A stretch of DNA of 11,762 nucleotides from Oscillospiraceae bacterium. GTDB taxonomy: Bacteria; Bacillota; Clostridia; Oscillospirales; Ruminococcaceae. The stretch's first letter is position 1; each line of letters begins with the position of its first letter. A program made the translations under genes and the position numbers. Below the pieces are notes generated by a model that was not told the origin of the DNA, searched no databases, and saw nothing but the letters and a program-made list of their open reading frames with translations. Shown here in pieces: positions 1-6,319 of the stretch. The stretch spans positions 1 through 11,762 of the forward strand of contig JAFSHJ010000016.1 in assembly GCA_017440425.1 (NCBI GenBank). The letters run 5' to 3'.

Positions 1-96
1 CACGTTGAGATGATGGGACTTATGGGTGCCGGTAACAACCCCATGGTTGGTATGACCGTTGCTTGCGCTGTTGCTGTTGCTGAAGCTGCAAAATAA
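1..96 (+). CDS. 3' end of an unrecognised gene (partial)
   Basis: The window opens inside an open frame that ends with TAA at 94-96 and encodes 31 residues, starting HVEMMGLMGAG and ending AVAEAAK. The tail is rich in Gly, Ala, Val and Met (GAGNNPMVGMTVA) and could be a buried or membrane-like C-terminus. I do not recognise the family from this fragment. A clear terminator hairpin follows at 125-158, which supports a real gene end. The last 22 sense codons and the stop are contained in a 69-bp sequence repeated exactly at 4995-5063. Here the coding frame continues upstream past the repeat, so this is the intact copy and the other is a displaced tail. Confidence 0.8.
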   Translation, partial: HVEMMGLMGAGNNPMVGMTVACAVAVAEAAK

Positions 97-97
97 G
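29..97 (+). repeat. 69-bp direct repeat, copy 1 (gene 3' end, intact side)
   Basis: An exact 69-base match to 4995-5063, in the same orientation, at a distance of 4,966 bp. It covers the final codons and stop of the partial gene at 1-96 plus one base. The match ends abruptly: base 28 differs from 4994 and base 98 differs from 5064, and the flanks on both sides are unrelated. In position it behaves like the left arm of an insertion that restores a gene's 3' end. Confidence 0.95.
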
Positions 98-124
98 ATC
101 AACCTTTAAGTTGAATCCATTGTG

Positions 125-163
125 CCCCTGATATTTGCACCTCTGCAGATATCAGGGGTTTAT
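125..163 (+). terminator. Intrinsic terminator after the partial gene
   Basis: A perfect 10-bp stem, CCCCTGATAT (125-134) with ATATCAGGGG (149-158), has a 14-base loop and is followed by TTTATTC. It lies 28 bases after the stop at 94-96, before the PHP gene's ribosome binding site. I see no convincing promoter between this hairpin and the PHP gene, so that operon may depend partly on readthrough. Confidence 0.8.
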
Positions 164-210
164 TCTAAACCCGGACCGATTCTTTGCATTTGACATGGAG
201 GCACACCGAA

Positions 211-1005
211 ATGAAATATATTATCGACCACGACCTGCATATACATTCTCAGCTTTCCAGCTGCTCGCAGCACCCGGAACAGACACCTGCTGCCATTTTG
301 AATTATGCCAAAAGATCGGGACTTAATCACATCTGCCTGACCGACCACCATTGGGACGAAAACGTGCCCGGCGCCAGCGACTGGTATGCTCCCCAAAACT
401 ATCCGCATCTGTCCCGATCCCTTCCGCTTCCCTCCGAAGATGGAATCACCTTCGATTTTGGATGCGAGACGGAATTTGACAGATTCATGACCCTTGGCAT
501 CAGCCGCGAAGCTATGGACAGGTTCACCTTTATCATCGTTCCCACAAGCCACCTGCACATGGCAGGTTTTACCATTGGGTGCGACATCACCTCCGTTGCA
601 GAGAGAGCAAAACTTTATATGGAGCGCAACCACGCGCTGCTTGATATGGACCTGCCTTTTCACAAAATGGGACTTGCCCATTTCACCTGCGACCTTATGG
701 CACGCAACTGCGACGGCAGTCGCGACGATATTATAAACGCTATCAGTGACGTTGAGCTTGCCGAATTTTTCGAACGCCTTGCAAAATGCGGAATGGGTCT
801 GGAGCTCAACATCCCGTTGGGTGATTGCAGCAGCGAAACTTCCCTGCGCCCCTATCGCATCGCCCTTAAATGCGGCTGCAAGTTCTATCTCGGCTCCGAT
901 ATGCACTCTCCCATAGATATGGTATCCGCTATTGCCCGTTTTGAGGCTATAACCGACGCCCTTGGACTGACCGAAGACGATAAGTTTGACTTTGCAAGAA
1001 AATGA
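211..1005 (+). CDS. PHP-domain metal-dependent phosphoesterase
   Basis: A 264-residue protein of the PHP (polymerase and histidinol phosphatase) superfamily, which hydrolyses phosphoester bonds using a cluster of bound metal ions. All expected metal-ligand motifs are visible in order: HIH (H10, H12), TDHH (D45, H46), ETE (E86), SHLH (H114, H116), LAHF (H157) and GSDMH (D230, H232). This argues for an active, probably cytoplasmic enzyme; no signal peptide is seen. The likely class is a histidinol-phosphatase-like or YcdX-like hydrolase of unknown substrate. The frame is open from a TTG at 184, but GGAGG at 197-201 sits 9 bases before the ATG at 211, which decides the start. A small membrane protein gene follows 53 bases downstream and probably shares the transcript. 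The gene lies inside the repeat-bracketed segment and is clearly richer in G+C than the lipase gene there. Confidence 0.88.
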   Translation: MKYIIDHDLHIHSQLSSCSQHPEQTPAAILNYAKRSGLNHICLTDHHWDENVPGASDWYAPQNYPHLSRSLPLPSEDGITFDFGCETEFDRFMTLGISREAMDRFTFIIVPTSHLHMAGFTIGCDITSVAERAKLYMERNHALLDMDLPFHKMGLAHFTCDLMARNCDGSRDDIINAISDVELAEFFERLAKCGMGLELNIPLGDCSSETSLRPYRIALKCGCKFYLGSDMHSPIDMVSAIARFEAITDALGLTEDDKFDFARK

Positions 1006-1058
1006 TCTCACTTTTCTGATTCTTTACACTTCCAAGCATCCCGTTCAGGAGGCTCTTT

Positions 1059-1214
1059 TTGAAAACTTTAAAATTTGACATTATGCGGGATTCTCCGTTC
1101 AAGGTCTTGCTTGGCGTTGTTGTTCCTCTTCTGTTGGTGTATGGCATCTCCGTCTGCATTTTGCTGCGGCGCAGACTGTTCGGCATCGAACCGCCACCCC
1201 AAAACAATGCATAA
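1059..1214 (+). CDS. Small single-pass membrane protein (TTG start)
   Basis: A 51-residue reading frame begins at TTG 1059, preceded by a strong AGGAGG (1048-1053) with 5 bases between it and the start codon. An ATG at codon 9 (1083) has no comparable site. The protein starts MKTLKFDIMRDSPFK, has one hydrophobic helix at about residues 16-36 (LLGVVVPLLLVYGI region), then LRRRLFG and a short PPPQNNA tail. The three arginines after the helix suggest a cytoplasmic C-terminus by the positive-inside rule. I do not recognise a family. It follows the PHP gene by 53 bases and precedes a terminator at 1224-1252, so the two genes form a likely bicistronic unit. Confidence 0.7.
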   Translation: MKTLKFDIMRDSPFKVLLGVVVPLLLVYGISVCILLRRRLFGIEPPPQNNA

Positions 1215-1223
1215 TAAAAATTC

Positions 1224-1260
1224 AACCCTCGCCGTCATCGACAGCGAGGGTTTTGTTTTA
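1224..1260 (+). terminator. Intrinsic terminator of the PHP operon
   Basis: The stem AACCCTCGC (1224-1232) pairs with GCGAGGGTT (1244-1252) across an 11-base loop and is followed by a T-rich run (TTGTTTTA). It starts 10 bases after the stop of the small membrane protein. The right half of the stem runs into the 38-bp repeat at 1248-1285. Confidence 0.82.
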
Positions 1261-1285
1261 AATGTTATGTCTGCGGTTATTTCTG
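1248..1285. repeat. 38-bp direct repeat, copy 1
   Basis: An exact match in the same orientation to 5119-5156. In the other copy this sequence is the terminator's T-tract edge plus the stop codon and last two codons of the membrane protein read on the minus strand. Here there is no membrane protein gene, but on the minus strand the copy still reads CAG AAA TAA. Together with the 69-bp repeat it means two landmarks occur in the same order twice: 1,150 bp apart in copy 1 and 55 bp apart in copy 2. Confidence 0.93.
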
Positions 1286-1288
1286 CGG

Positions 1289-1315
1289 AAAGCCCCATTC
1301 AAAATGAGGCTTTTC
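1289..1315. terminator. Hairpin between the convergent PHP operon and lipase gene
   Basis: AAAGCCCCATT (1289-1299) faces AATGAGGCTTT (1303-1313). On the plus strand there is one C-A mismatch and a following TTTTCTTTG. On the minus strand the same position becomes a G-U wobble but the T-run is shorter. It is the only candidate terminator for the lipase gene, whose stop is at 1377. The remaining bases 1316-1376 hold nothing I can name. Confidence 0.55.
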
Positions 1316-1376
1316 TTTGTTGATTATTCCTTGAAACCTTTCACCTTTGTCATTCATAGTTCTAACCATTCGGAGA

Positions 1377-4300
1377 CTATTCATCTTTCACTATCCATTT
1401 ATTTATAAGTATAACCAGGATCACTACATCTATACAAGCTACAAACAACAAACCTATGCCTATTACTCCTATTATGGCATAGACTATATTGCGGTCCGGA
1501 TCGTCCTTCGTAAAGTTCGGTGAAGGATGCAGCACGTCTTTATCGGAGTATTCTTTTGCCCAGGATGCTGTCAATACTGTATCACCATCCACCCTGTCTC
1601 CGTTTGCCACAACAACGCCGTTTTTCATCTTCCATCCACAGAAAGTGTAGCCTTCACGAGTCAGTTCCGGCAAATTCTCAACCGTCCCGTCATAATCGGT
1701 AAAGATGGTTTTGGTCCGTCCGTTTTCATCTCCATAATCAAGGGTGATCGCTTTGCGGATCTGCATCTGATACTCTGTGGCAGATATACCATCCTGCACC
1801 TGCACGGCAGGAAACACTCCATCCCGAAATTCAACTGCGGCAACGGTTTTTTCTGTAACAGGTATATCTGTCACACCGCAACTTGCTTGCTGCGGATTCC
1901 TGCTGTCATAGAATATCTCAACATCCATTTTCCCTTCGCCAACTCCGCGAATGGATGCGGTATATCCATCGACCAAATCAAAGAACTTGCAGCTTTCTCC
2001 CGAATCGTCGGTGTATACGCAGAAGTTTCCAAATTCAGTTTGGGCAAACATCTCCTGCCCGTCTTCAAGTGTCAGAATAACCTCTCCGCGGCTGTTGACA
2101 ATGTCAACATCGACCGGACATCTTGATCCACCACCGTAAGAATTTTTCCATAAACCTGAAATATTGAATAAGCTATTCTCATCTCGCACAACAAGGAAAG
2201 CGTTCTTCTCGTTATCGCCCGGACGGTTGAGGCAGATATAAATGATAGGCTGATCCGTTACTACACTATCTGTAAGCAGTATCACCGAATAGCTCACACC
2301 ATCGATGACCTGTTTTTCGCAGCGCAAAACATCCTGTGATGTAAAGCTCAGCAGTTTCAAAGTATCCCGACCGCCGGAATCCTGAATCCACAACGGTCCA
2401 TCCCCCTTGTGAAAAAGGTAGGTGTCGTCGCCCCATCCGCTGTATACAATATCCCGCGTGGTTGCTTTTCCTCCGACATAACAATTTCCCATACGGGTGT
2501 TGGAAACCAGAATATCATCACCGTCACCACCGTACAGATAGCCCCGAACAAAACCCCAATGTTTCAGATACTCATCACCTGAAGAACCCAAATACAGCAT
2601 AGACTCCGGTAATGCATCCAGAGGAACTGCCCAGGCCGAATCCCACGCATATATAGAAAAACTACCTACACACGAAATTTCACTCGACGAAGATAAGGAC
2701 AGACTGTCACTGCTTGTATCATATTCCAGCATGCTGACAAGAGAATGTGCGCTTGCGCTGTTGGTGTCCTTATAAATCTTGTGCGGAATGTTTTGATACT
2801 CATTCTCCCACAATCCAACACTTGTATCGTTTTCATTGATGTGCGCAATGAAACCCCATTTGTCCACACCCAAAAAATTTCTCGACATTTCTTCAGGGAT
2901 ATTTAGATACAGCGCTTCATAAACCGAAGCGGCATTGAATACTTCTCCGTAAACACCATATCTCATGATGACCGTTTCAGCAAGAGCTCCTCCGAGCGAG
3001 TGCCCTGTAACCGAAATATCATAATCACTGAGTTCGGATAGGGAACAGCAGTACTTGTAGTAATCCATCGCTTCCCTAAGCTGCGCCGAAAAGGTGTGGA
3101 AAACCTGAAAAGGAAGATCATTAAAAAGCCAGTCGCTAACGCTGTCACCGCTCCAGGTGAAAAGAAGCTGAGTCAGTTCTTCGGACCCACGGAATGCGAT
3201 GACTGCCTGTTTCGTTTTTTCGTTGCAAAATGTAACAGCATAAAAACCTTCACTTAGGGTTCTATTGGTATCTTCAGCCATATCCGCAGATGTAACTATC
3301 GGTTTCCATTCAAGAATGTTGCGGCACAGTGTTTGATATGGAATATTGCTGTCACCAACCTTTTCTCCAGGAGTGATTGCATCTGCGATCGTGTCGTTTT
3401 TGAATATATCTATATTAATGTAGTCCCAGTTTTGATAGGCAAGCTGAGACATTGCCATATAGTCGAGAGATGTCAGTGTATTGGAAGAAACATTCTCCTT
3501 TTCTGCGCATGGTAATTCCACATCAACAGGAACCCGAACCGCATCCTGATAGTTGCGTCCGCTCCAGGAAAACAGCTGACCGTCTTCGGTTAAAACCAAT
3601 GTATTCATTGTGTCGGCCGCAACAGCAGCAATTCGATCCATTATTTTTTCGGCAGAGGATAAAGCCTCTTCATCCACATCCCAGCGATACAAGGACCCAT
3701 CTGTTTTAATGATATATATGCAGGAAGACTCTTCCCTGAATCCGACATCATTGCAAGTAATGGCTTTTACGTCAGTCATCAGCTTAATGGGTACTGTTGC
3801 GTTTGTACGGTCGTACGGATCAACATCCGGATCATAAACCCCATCCAATCTCTCGCCCCAACCCCACAAAGCTCCGTCAGCGGTGATGGCAAATGACATA
3901 TTGCGAAGCGCCTTAATGTAAACAACATCAGAAATCCCCGGCACCTGCGACGGAATGGCACAGTCCGGATCATCAAAATCAGAAATATATCCTTTTCCTG
4001 CCTGTCCGTAGTAATTCAATCCCCAACTCCACACCGTACCGTCTTCTTTGAGTGCCAAAGCATGACCTAAGCCTGCAGAAACGCTGACACATCTATCGAG
4101 ATTCAAAACCGTTGTACCATAAGAACTGTTCTTTATGGTGCCGTCACCAAGCTGTCCATAATAATTATAGCCGCGCGAGGACACATGTCCGTCGTTATGC
4201 AAAACCAGGATATAGTTGGCCGTATATTGTCCTCCGACAGAAAAGCTTTTCACATCCTTGTCGATGACATGTGGTGTAGACTGATAGTAGTAGGTGGTAC

Positions 4301-4823
4301 CATAATGATAATCGACACCATCGAAAATTACGGTTTCATCCTGATAGGAATAATTGCCAAGATACCCTTCGCCAAACAGGTTATAAGAGTTGCCTGTGTG
4401 TATTTGACCCCAACCCCATAACGTACCGTCAATTCCCAAAGCAAAGGCAAATCCAAGTCCGCCGGGAATGATAGCCTTTACTCCCGTAAGCCCCGTTGGA
4501 GTTGGAATTTCTACCGGGCGCACATTCATACCCGTATAGCCATCACCAAACAAGGATTTCGACCCGTCTCCCCACATATAGAGGTCACCTTCGGTCGAAA
4601 CAACAGCAAACCCGCAACCGGGATTAACACCGTTAAAATTGCCGTTGTTTGAATCGACTCCCATAGCAGTCCCTCCAACAGTAGCAATCACATTCTGCAA
4701 GTCAGCATCTGAGAAGGCTATGATCTCATCTATTCCGTTTATAGTCTGCGCTGCCGCAGGAACGGCAAGGACAAATTGAAGCAGTACCGAAAAACAAAGA
4801 GTAAAAAGAAATAACTTTTTCAT
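1377..4823 (-). CDS. Secreted membrane-anchored RCC1-like/lipase/RTX/InlB-repeat protein
   Basis: An 1148-residue multidomain surface protein. Residues 1-25 form a signal peptide (KK, long hydrophobic core, VPAAA/QT cleavage). About 70-435 carry seven RCC1-type blades (repeated D/G-x-LW-x-WG patterns, for example LWGWG 135-139, VWSWG 264-268, LWGWG 319-323) and probably form a propeller. About 450-700 is a class-3-type lipase domain: AFRG near 543-546, nucleophile elbow GHSLGG with Ser609, and plausible partners Asp666 (NENDTSVG) and His693 (SAHSLVSML). About 763-805 has RTX-like GGDGDD and GWGDD motifs that may bind calcium. About 1026-1090 matches an InlB B repeat (Listeria-Bacteroides type; REGYTFCGWK, LTASW). 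A helix at about 1113-1140 followed by KWIVKDE would anchor it with most of the protein outside. The start has GAAAGGG 9 bases upstream. It has its own promoter, is alone in its operon, and is poorer in G+C than the PHP gene. The domain calls are from motif reading; the substrate is unknown. Confidence 0.87.
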   Translation of the reverse strand: MKKLFLFTLCFSVLLQFVLAVPAAAQTINGIDEIIAFSDADLQNVIATVGGTAMGVDSNNGNFNGVNPGCGFAVVSTEGDLYMWGDGSKSLFGDGYTGMNVRPVEIPTPTGLTGVKAIIPGGLGFAFALGIDGTLWGWGQIHTGNSYNLFGEGYLGNYSYQDETVIFDGVDYHYGTTYYYQSTPHVIDKDVKSFSVGGQYTANYILVLHNDGHVSSRGYNYYGQLGDGTIKNSSYGTTVLNLDRCVSVSAGLGHALALKEDGTVWSWGLNYYGQAGKGYISDFDDPDCAIPSQVPGISDVVYIKALRNMSFAITADGALWGWGERLDGVYDPDVDPYDRTNATVPIKLMTDVKAITCNDVGFREESSCIYIIKTDGSLYRWDVDEEALSSAEKIMDRIAAVAADTMNTLVLTEDGQLFSWSGRNYQDAVRVPVDVELPCAEKENVSSNTLTSLDYMAMSQLAYQNWDYINIDIFKNDTIADAITPGEKVGDSNIPYQTLCRNILEWKPIVTSADMAEDTNRTLSEGFYAVTFCNEKTKQAVIAFRGSEELTQLLFTWSGDSVSDWLFNDLPFQVFHTFSAQLREAMDYYKYCCSLSELSDYDISVTGHSLGGALAETVIMRYGVYGEVFNAASVYEALYLNIPEEMSRNFLGVDKWGFIAHINENDTSVGLWENEYQNIPHKIYKDTNSASAHSLVSMLEYDTSSDSLSLSSSSEISCVGSFSIYAWDSAWAVPLDALPESMLYLGSSGDEYLKHWGFVRGYLYGGDGDDILVSNTRMGNCYVGGKATTRDIVYSGWGDDTYLFHKGDGPLWIQDSGGRDTLKLLSFTSQDVLRCEKQVIDGVSYSVILLTDSVVTDQPIIYICLNRPGDNEKNAFLVVRDENSLFNISGLWKNSYGGGSRCPVDVDIVNSRGEVILTLEDGQEMFAQTEFGNFCVYTDDSGESCKFFDLVDGYTASIRGVGEGKMDVEIFYDSRNPQQASCGVTDIPVTEKTVAAVEFRDGVFPAVQVQDGISATEYQMQIRKAITLDYGDENGRTKTIFTDYDGTVENLPELTREGYTFCGWKMKNGVVVANGDRVDGDTVLTASWAKEYSDKDVLHPSPNFTKDDPDRNIVYAIIGVIGIGLLFVACIDVVILVILINKWIVKDE

Positions 4824-4949
4824 TACGGAAGTCCCTTTCTATATAAATGCTGTGTGCAAACGGAAAGCTTTTCTGTTTTGTAATATCCTATAAGCGAAAA
4901 AACTTGATGAACACATCTGTTCTTTCACAACAAATGCTATCCTATTTAT

Positions 4950-4978
4950 ATTTTAGGTAAGTTTTAGTCTTTTGTCAA
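4950..4978 (-). promoter_or_regulatory. Promoter of the lipase gene
   Basis: Read on the minus strand, a perfect TTGACA (4973-4978) is separated by 17 bases from TAAAAT (4950-4955). This gives a leader of about 120 bases before the start codon at 4823. The promoter ends only 16 bases from the 69-bp repeat at 4995, so the gene and its promoter fill the bracketed segment almost to its edge. I see no strong hairpin or riboswitch in the leader. Confidence 0.8.
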
Positions 4979-4994
4979 TCCATCTGTAAAACGT

Positions 4995-5063
4995 CCGGTA
5001 ACAACCCCATGGTTGGTATGACCGTTGCTTGCGCTGTTGCTGTTGCTGAAGCTGCAAAATAAG
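4995..5063 (+). repeat. 69-bp direct repeat, copy 2 (displaced gene tail)
   Basis: An exact copy of 29-97. The frame reads GNNPMVGMTVA to AEAAK and stop as in copy 1, but upstream it runs only through about a dozen unrelated codons to a TAA, with no start codon or ribosome binding site. It is therefore a non-functional 3' fragment of the gene at 1-96. Perfect identity in a sequence that no longer codes for anything argues that the duplication is recent, or kept alike by recombination. Confidence 0.93.
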
Positions 5064-5091
5064 CTGACTTTCAAGCATTATACTTGATGTA

Positions 5092-5130
5092 AAAACCCAC
5101 GCCCTCTTTTGATGGCGTGGGTTTTGTTTT
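5092..5130. terminator. Bidirectional terminator next to the membrane protein gene
   Basis: A perfect 12-bp stem, AAAACCCACGCC (5092-5103) with GGCGTGGGTTTT (5114-5125), has a 10-base loop and T-rich flanks in both directions. It serves the minus-strand membrane protein gene, whose stop is at 5148-5150. In the ancestral arrangement it may also have ended the gene whose tail is at 4995-5062. Confidence 0.85.
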
Positions 5131-5156
5131 AAATGTTATGTCTGCGGTTATTTCTG
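5119..5156. repeat. 38-bp direct repeat, copy 2 (membrane gene 3' end)
   Basis: An exact match to 1248-1285. It spans the right edge of the terminator at 5092-5125, the stop codon of the membrane protein gene (5148-5150) and its last two codons (5151-5156). The match ends there, with the next bases unrelated. Confidence 0.93.
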
Positions 5157-6161
5157 AACAACAGCTTCAAACACATTCTTTTTCAGAATGCGTTTTGCGG
5201 AGATGCTCATACCGCAGGAAAGATATGCCAATGTTTTGGCTATGTTCATTGGCAGGGTGGCTATTGCAAAGAGAGACTGCACCGAGCCGCGGGCGGCAAG
5301 CAACCCGTCTCCCACATAATTGCCGATGAGCAGCATTATCACAAATGTGAGTATATGCGAGATGAAGGGCATCGCCACTCCTATCAGGACTATAAACAGA
5401 ATCTCGCCTGCGCAGCTGCCGCTCCCGGAGAGTACCAGCACAAAAATGCAGGCTGCGAATGTCACCAGTATGTAAATAACGGTTTCCCAGGGTATTGCTC
5501 TGCCGCTCTGCACATATGCCATTACATCTGCGGGTGTGCCCACCAGCTCTGCCATTTTAACACGGAACACTACTGCCACAAGCACAAAAAGCATTGCAAG
5601 TGCCATCACCGCCGTCGCCACCGTCATCAGCATACCTGCCGTCTTTTTGGATCTTTCCGCTTTGCGGAATGCCATATCCTGCATTTCGGGCATATACACC
5701 GCACTCTGCTTGACGGGGATGCTCATACCGCAGCAGAGCACCATGACCGCAGATGCAGCCGTAGAGATCGGTGTTATAAAACTACAGATGTTGTTCACCT
5801 GCGCCGCCATTACAATAAACTTGGCGCCCATACTGCTTATTACGCCCTGCGTTGCATAGGTGATCATCGTGTTGACAAAGGGCAGACCCATCAGCGCCAC
5901 CACCGCCAATATCTCTATCACAAAGAATTTCCCTTTGGTGTTGACACCCAAAAATGCGAAAAACACCACAAACAAAGTCGCCAACTGGCTGAGTATAACG
6001 GGAAGGTGGATGTAGTAGGGTATATAGATGTTCATTATCTCGCCATAGAAGAGATGCACGGCAAAATCACGCAGAACAGTTGTACACAGCAATATTGCCA
6101 CTGTGGAAAGCACCGTCAGCACCAACGCTATGACTGAAATGATCCTTACTGTCTTTTTCAC
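5148..6161 (-). CDS. Polytopic membrane protein with two tandem homologous halves
   Basis: A 337-residue integral membrane protein with about eight hydrophobic segments and no catalytic motif I recognise. The start is GTG at 6161, served by AAGGAG with 7 bases of spacing. The N-terminus (MKKTVRI) leads directly into the first helix. Residues 1 to about 168 and about 171-337 look like two copies of one unit. Each starts with a KKT-type basic stretch and a helix, has an EIL helix (EILAVVALMGLPF at 83-95, EILFIVLIGVAMPF at 253-266), and ends in a helix finished by CGMSI plus basic residues (144-151, 316-324). The CGMSI codons share an identical 16-base DNA stretch. A transporter or sensor role is possible but unproven. 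It has its own promoter and terminator and appears monocistronic; its last codons are copied at 1282-1285 and upstream within the 38-bp repeat. Confidence 0.85.
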   Translation of the reverse strand: MKKTVRIISVIALVLTVLSTVAILLCTTVLRDFAVHLFYGEIMNIYIPYYIHLPVILSQLATLFVVFFAFLGVNTKGKFFVIEILAVVALMGLPFVNTMITYATQGVISSMGAKFIVMAAQVNNICSFITPISTAASAVMVLCCGMSIPVKQSAVYMPEMQDMAFRKAERSKKTAGMLMTVATAVMALAMLFVLVAVVFRVKMAELVGTPADVMAYVQSGRAIPWETVIYILVTFAACIFVLVLSGSGSCAGEILFIVLIGVAMPFISHILTFVIMLLIGNYVGDGLLAARGSVQSLFAIATLPMNIAKTLAYLSCGMSISAKRILKKNVFEAVVQK

Positions 6162-6190
6162 GGTCTTTCTCCTTATCGTTATTTTGTTTT

Positions 6191-6219
6191 ATCATAGCAC
6201 AAAGCTGCGAAGGAGTCAA
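6191..6219 (-). promoter_or_regulatory. Promoter of the membrane protein gene
   Basis: On the minus strand TTGACT (6214-6219) is followed after 17 bases by TATGAT (6191-6196), about 30 bases before the GTG start at 6161. Sequence and spacing fit a housekeeping sigma factor. It is divergent from the promoter at 6253-6282. Confidence 0.8.
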
Positions 6220-6252
6220 ATAAAACTATAACGGCAAAAACAGAAACTCAAC

Positions 6253-6282
6253 TTGACAAAAATAACAAATAGGTGTTACAAT
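6253..6282 (+). promoter_or_regulatory. Promoter of the LOR-like gene
   Basis: A perfect TTGACA (6253-6258) and TACAAT (6277-6282) are 18 bases apart. The gene's AAAGGAG and ATG (6320) follow within 40 bases, so the leader is short. It is back to back with the membrane gene's promoter. Confidence 0.82.
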
Positions 6283-6319
6283 CAAAAAATAGCCCACCTC
6301 TACCGAAAGGAGCTTTTAT

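Larger units (their letters stand above)
29..5063. other. Segment bracketed by copies of a gene's 3' end (possible integrated element)
   Basis: Direct 69-bp copies at both ends bracket the PHP gene, the small membrane protein gene and the large lipase gene, giving a 4,966-bp unit. The arrangement is that expected of an integration at the 3' end of a protein-coding gene that leaves the gene whole on one side and a displaced tail on the other. It is also expected of a single crossover with a circle carrying that tail, or of a tandem duplication. No integrase, transposase or terminal inverted repeat is seen inside, so an autonomous element is not supported. Differing base composition of the PHP and lipase genes suggests that the cargo was not assembled in one step. 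Confidence 0.5.

Noticed and set aside
160..1011. A 283-residue minus-strand frame across the PHP gene
   Set aside because: The plus strand carries all PHP metal motifs and a well-placed Shine-Dalgarno; the antisense frame shows no domain.
98..4994. A complete transposon or prophage between the 69-bp repeats
   Set aside because: No transposase, integrase, terminal inverted repeats or phage genes are visible, so only a passive or remnant element can be proposed.
5133..6137. A 334-residue plus-strand frame rich in His, Cys and Tyr
   Set aside because: It is the mirror of the membrane protein gene, whose hydrophobic helices, GTG start with AAGGAG, promoter and terminator are all on the minus strand.
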